A stretch of 7,770 nt of DNA, taken from contig ONXT01000037.1 of assembly GCA_900321845.1 (NCBI GenBank), forward strand, positions 1 through 7,770, given 5' to 3'. Within the stretch, counting starts at the first letter, position 1, and each line of letters starts with the position of its first letter. Below are positions 6,022-7,770 of the stretch, one piece after another. A program made the position numbers and the translations under genes. The stretch is from an uncultured Bacteroidales bacterium. GTDB lineage: Bacteria; Bacteroidota; Bacteroidia; Bacteroidales; WCHB1-69. The notes beneath the pieces are model-generated. The model saw nothing but the letters and a program-made list of their open reading frames with translations, was not told the DNA's origin and searched no databases.

Positions 6022-6993
6022 TTACAGATGAACCTCCAGCAATTTCGTTTCGGTTTCCGGAATCAACTGCAGATTAGTTGCGATGCCGGGCACCAGCACG
6101 CATTCGCCCTTCTGCATTGTCTCGGTTGAATCCTCAAGTTGGATTCTCACTTTGCCATCGATACATATATATATTATGAAGGAATCGATTTTGGCATAGA
6201 CTTTCTCCACCGGCAGGGAGAAGTCCATCACGTTGACTTTGAACTGGTCGCAGTCGATGACGGAGTTGGTTTTCTCTTTTTCGGTGGAATAGTCGATTTT
6301 GAATGTTGTTTGCGTGCCGAAATACAGGGCGTCTTCCGCTTCGGCGGTGTTCAGTTCGCGGCTGAGGCCGTTGCCGTCCTTGCGGTTCCAGTCGAAGATT
6401 CGGTAGGTGATGTCGGACGACTGTTGGATTTCGGTGAGCAGAACGCCTTTGCCGATGGCGTGTACGGTGCCGGCGGGGATGAAGAAGGCGTCGCCGGGCT
6501 TGACGGGATAGAACTCCAATAGTGCTTCCACCGTGCCGTTGGCGACGGCTTTCAGGTAGTCTTGTTTGGTGACTCCCTTTTTGAATCCGACGTAGAGGCC
6601 GGCTCCTTCATCGGCTTGAATCACGTACCACATTTCGGTTTTGCCGTTCATTCCGTAGCGGCGCATTGCGAGCGCATCGTCGGGATGAACTTGCACCGAG
6701 AGGTTTTCGGCAGCGTCGATGAACTTGATGAGTAGCGGAAATCCAAGTCCGAATTGGTCGAAAATCTTTTCGCCGACGAGATCGGTCATATAGACTTCGA
6801 TGATTTCGTTCAGGTCGTTCTCGGCCAGAAAACCGTTGCTGATTTCTGAGATGCGGCCTTCCAGACCGGAGATTTCCCAACTTTCGCCAATTTTTTGAAT
6901 GCCTTCGGTGTCTTTTCCTAAAATGGATTGGATTTTATTGCCGCCCCATATTTTTTCAACGAATTGCGATTTGAATTTGAGAGGATATAACAT
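6022..6993 (-). CDS. manA: Mannose-6-phosphate isomerase, type I short form
   Basis: This zinc enzyme interconverts mannose 6-phosphate and fructose 6-phosphate in the cytoplasm, linking mannose use to glycolysis and GDP-mannose supply for glycan synthesis. The 323-residue product has the short Firmicutes/Bacteroidetes length (E. coli-type enzymes are near 390). It opens with 'MLYPLKF...EKIWGG' (W16-G17-G18 region), then 'LSVQVHPDD' (98-106), 'GKTEMWYVI' (117-125) and 'IPAGTVHAIGKG' (172-183). H103, E120 and H178 are the likely zinc ligands with Q101 beside them. 'ITYRIFDWNR' (195-204) holds the conserved arginine, and a second small cupin fills the C-terminus. The frame extends upstream to an ATG at 7092, but homologues start at the MLYPLKF methionine and a -7 box on this strand at 7030-7037 lies between the two, so I chose 6993. 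It is convergent with the MATE gene and divergent from the antiporter. Confidence 0.95.
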   Translation of the reverse strand: MLYPLKFKSQFVEKIWGGNKIQSILGKDTEGIQKIGESWEISGLEGRISEISNGFLAENDLNEIIEVYMTDLVGEKIFDQFGLGFPLLIKFIDAAENLSVQVHPDDALAMRRYGMNGKTEMWYVIQADEGAGLYVGFKKGVTKQDYLKAVANGTVEALLEFYPVKPGDAFFIPAGTVHAIGKGVLLTEIQQSSDITYRIFDWNRKDGNGLSRELNTAEAEDALYFGTQTTFKIDYSTEKEKTNSVIDCDQFKVNVMDFSLPVEKVYAKIDSFIIYICIDGKVRIQLEDSTETMQKGECVLVPGIATNLQLIPETETKLLEVHL

Positions 6994-7029
6994 GGTGTCG
7001 GATGTATGGTTCGTGTGTGAATGTGGCTG

Positions 7030-7037
7030 CAAAAATA
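7030..7037 (-). promoter_or_regulatory. Bacteroidetes -7 promoter box (TATTTTTG) for manA
   Basis: Read on the minus strand, 7037 to 7030 is TATTTTTG followed by CAG, a perfect TAnnTTTG match. The predicted start near 7024 gives a leader of about 30 nt to the ATG at 6993, again without a Shine-Dalgarno sequence. No clear -33 element is visible. Its position rules against the longer alternative start at 7092. Confidence 0.7.
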
Positions 7038-7081
7038 CGACTTTATGGTGAGAAGACGGGTGGGAAATGGGGAAATATTCG

Positions 7082-7089
7082 TAATTTTG
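7082..7089 (+). promoter_or_regulatory. Bacteroidetes -7 promoter box (TAATTTTG) for the cation:proton antiporter
   Basis: TAATTTTG, followed by CACGC, matches TAnnTTTG exactly and lies 25 bases before the ATG at 7115. The expected leader is about 20 nt and has no Shine-Dalgarno sequence. The box is 44 bases from the oppositely directed manA box, so upstream regions of the two divergent promoters share the stretch 7038-7081. A regulator bound there could affect both, but I see no clear operator. Confidence 0.75.
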
Positions 7090-7114
7090 CACGCTATTTC
7101 AAAATCCTTGATCC

Positions 7115-7770
7115 ATGGCAGAAGATTTGCACCTTGTCTCCGATCTTGCGCTGATTCTCATTTCGGCTGGCGTCGTCACTCTCATTTTCAAATTGTTAAA
7201 ACAGCCGTTGGTTCTGGGCTATATCGTGGCTGGTTTCCTGGTCGGGCCGCATTTCAATCTGTTCCCGACTGTGGTGGAGAAGGAGGTTGTTTCGCAGTGG
7301 TCGGAAATCGGCATCATCTTCCTGCTGTTTGCCTTGGGCCTTGAGTTCAGCTTTAAGAAACTGCTTAAAGTGGGTGGCACGGCCATCATCGCGTCTGTTG
7401 CCGAAATTTTCATTATGTTCAGCATCGGGTTTGTTTCCGGCTATCTGCTCGGGTGGACTACGATGGAGAGCATTTTTCTCGGCGGTATGTTGGCGATGTC
7501 TTCCACCACCATCATCATCAAGGCATTTGATGATATGGGGCTCAAGAGGGAGCCCTTCGCCGAATTGACCATGGTGATTCTGATTATTCAGGATATCGTC
7601 GCCATTTTGATGATGGTGCTGCTTTCCACCGCTGCAGTCAGTCAGTCGGTTAACGGGCAGGACATGCTGTTCTGCATACTCAAACTCGTTTTTTTCCTAA
7701 TACTCTGGTTTGTGGTGGGCATTGCCATTGTTCCGACATTTTTCCGCAAGGCGAAGAAATACATCAATGA
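7115..7770 (+). CDS. CPA2-family cation:proton antiporter, KefB/KefC-like (3'-partial)
   Basis: The frame from ATG 7115 stays open through the right edge (218 whole codons plus two bases). The protein starts with a short polar stretch and then successive membrane helices (about residues 8-25, 31-47, 62-78, 87-113, 116-137, 150-172, 187-207). Family signatures of the Na+/H+ exchanger fold (PF00999, CPA2) are 'PLVLGYIVAGFLVGP' (31-45), 'IGIIFLLFALGLEFS' (65-79), 'MSSTTIIIKAFDDMG' (128-142) and 'ILIIQDIVAIL' (155-165), with Q159-D160 at the ion-binding position. It should exchange K+ or Na+ for H+ across the inner membrane. Relatives usually continue to about 13 helices and often a cytoplasmic TrkA-N/C (RCK) domain; whether this one does cannot be seen here. 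It is divergent from manA with its own promoter. Confidence 0.93.
   Translation, partial: MAEDLHLVSDLALILISAGVVTLIFKLLKQPLVLGYIVAGFLVGPHFNLFPTVVEKEVVSQWSEIGIIFLLFALGLEFSFKKLLKVGGTAIIASVAEIFIMFSIGFVSGYLLGWTTMESIFLGGMLAMSSTTIIIKAFDDMGLKREPFAELTMVILIIQDIVAILMMVLLSTAAVSQSVNGQDMLFCILKLVFFLILWFVVGIAIVPTFFRKAKKYIN

Noticed and set aside
6164..6178. A short TA-alternating tract (atacatatatatatt) as a possible phase-variable repeat
   Set aside because: It lies within the manA coding sequence, has only a few dinucleotide units and encodes ordinary residues (IIYICI) in the C-terminal cupin.
6994..7092. A 33-residue N-terminal extension of manA from an ATG at 7092 (minus strand)
   Set aside because: The extension is rich in His/Ser/Thr, is not part of the family, and crosses the predicted manA promoter. 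The family start MLYPLKF at 6993 fits better.
7021..7568. Plus-strand open frames at 7021-7344 and 7287-7568
   Set aside because: They are out-of-frame shadows of the antiporter gene that begins at 7115 and runs off the right edge; that frame carries the conserved CPA2 motifs.
1..7770. Mobile element, CRISPR array, tRNA/rRNA or defence cluster
   Set aside because: No transposase, terminal inverted repeats, regularly spaced short repeats, tRNA-like folds or defence-type domains were found on either strand. The genes are ordinary Bacteroidota surface, transport and metabolic functions.

Overview
The window reads as chromosomal DNA from a member of the Bacteroidota, most likely a Bacteroidales-type lineage that has a type IX secretion system (T9SS). 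Three things support this. Two consecutive secreted proteins end in T9SS type A sorting domains. Every gene start with an upstream gap has a perfect Bacteroidetes -7 box (TAnnTTTG) and no usable Shine-Dalgarno sequence. The 975-residue protein carries 'cleaved adhesin' (choice-of-anchor J) domains like those of Porphyromonas gingipains and HagA. The sequence alone does not fix genus or species.

Layout, left to right. (1) 1-1306, plus strand: the 3' part of a repeat-built surface protein. It has at least five divergent InlB B-repeat-like modules of about 75 residues and a T9SS C-terminal domain; its start lies outside the window. (2) 1307-1515: an AT-rich gap with a promoter and an inverted repeat over the -7 box. 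(3) 1516-4443, plus: a 975-residue secreted adhesin-like protein made of signal peptide, propeller-like blades, a probable FN3 domain, a tandemly duplicated [Ig-like + cleaved-adhesin] pair, and a T9SS domain. A strong intrinsic terminator follows. (4) 4589-6007, plus: a complete MATE-family multidrug/cation antiporter behind its own promoter, with a very short predicted leader. (5) 6022-6993, minus: a complete short-form type I mannose-6-phosphate isomerase, convergent with the MATE gene. (6) 7115 to the right edge, plus: the first 218 codons of a CPA2-type (KefB/KefC-like) cation:proton antiporter. It is divergent from the isomerase, with the two promoters facing away from each other in a 121-bp gap.

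The two T9SS cargo genes are side by side and may form a small surface-protein locus. The other three genes look like independent single-gene transcription units (drug/ion export, sugar-phosphate metabolism, ion homeostasis), each with its own promoter. There is no IS element, CRISPR array, tRNA or rRNA, and no sign of a new multi-gene system. The points most worth a second look are the domain build and asymmetric duplication of the 975-residue adhesin, the inverted repeat on its promoter, the shared extended promoter motif, and the paired stem-loops at its 3' end.
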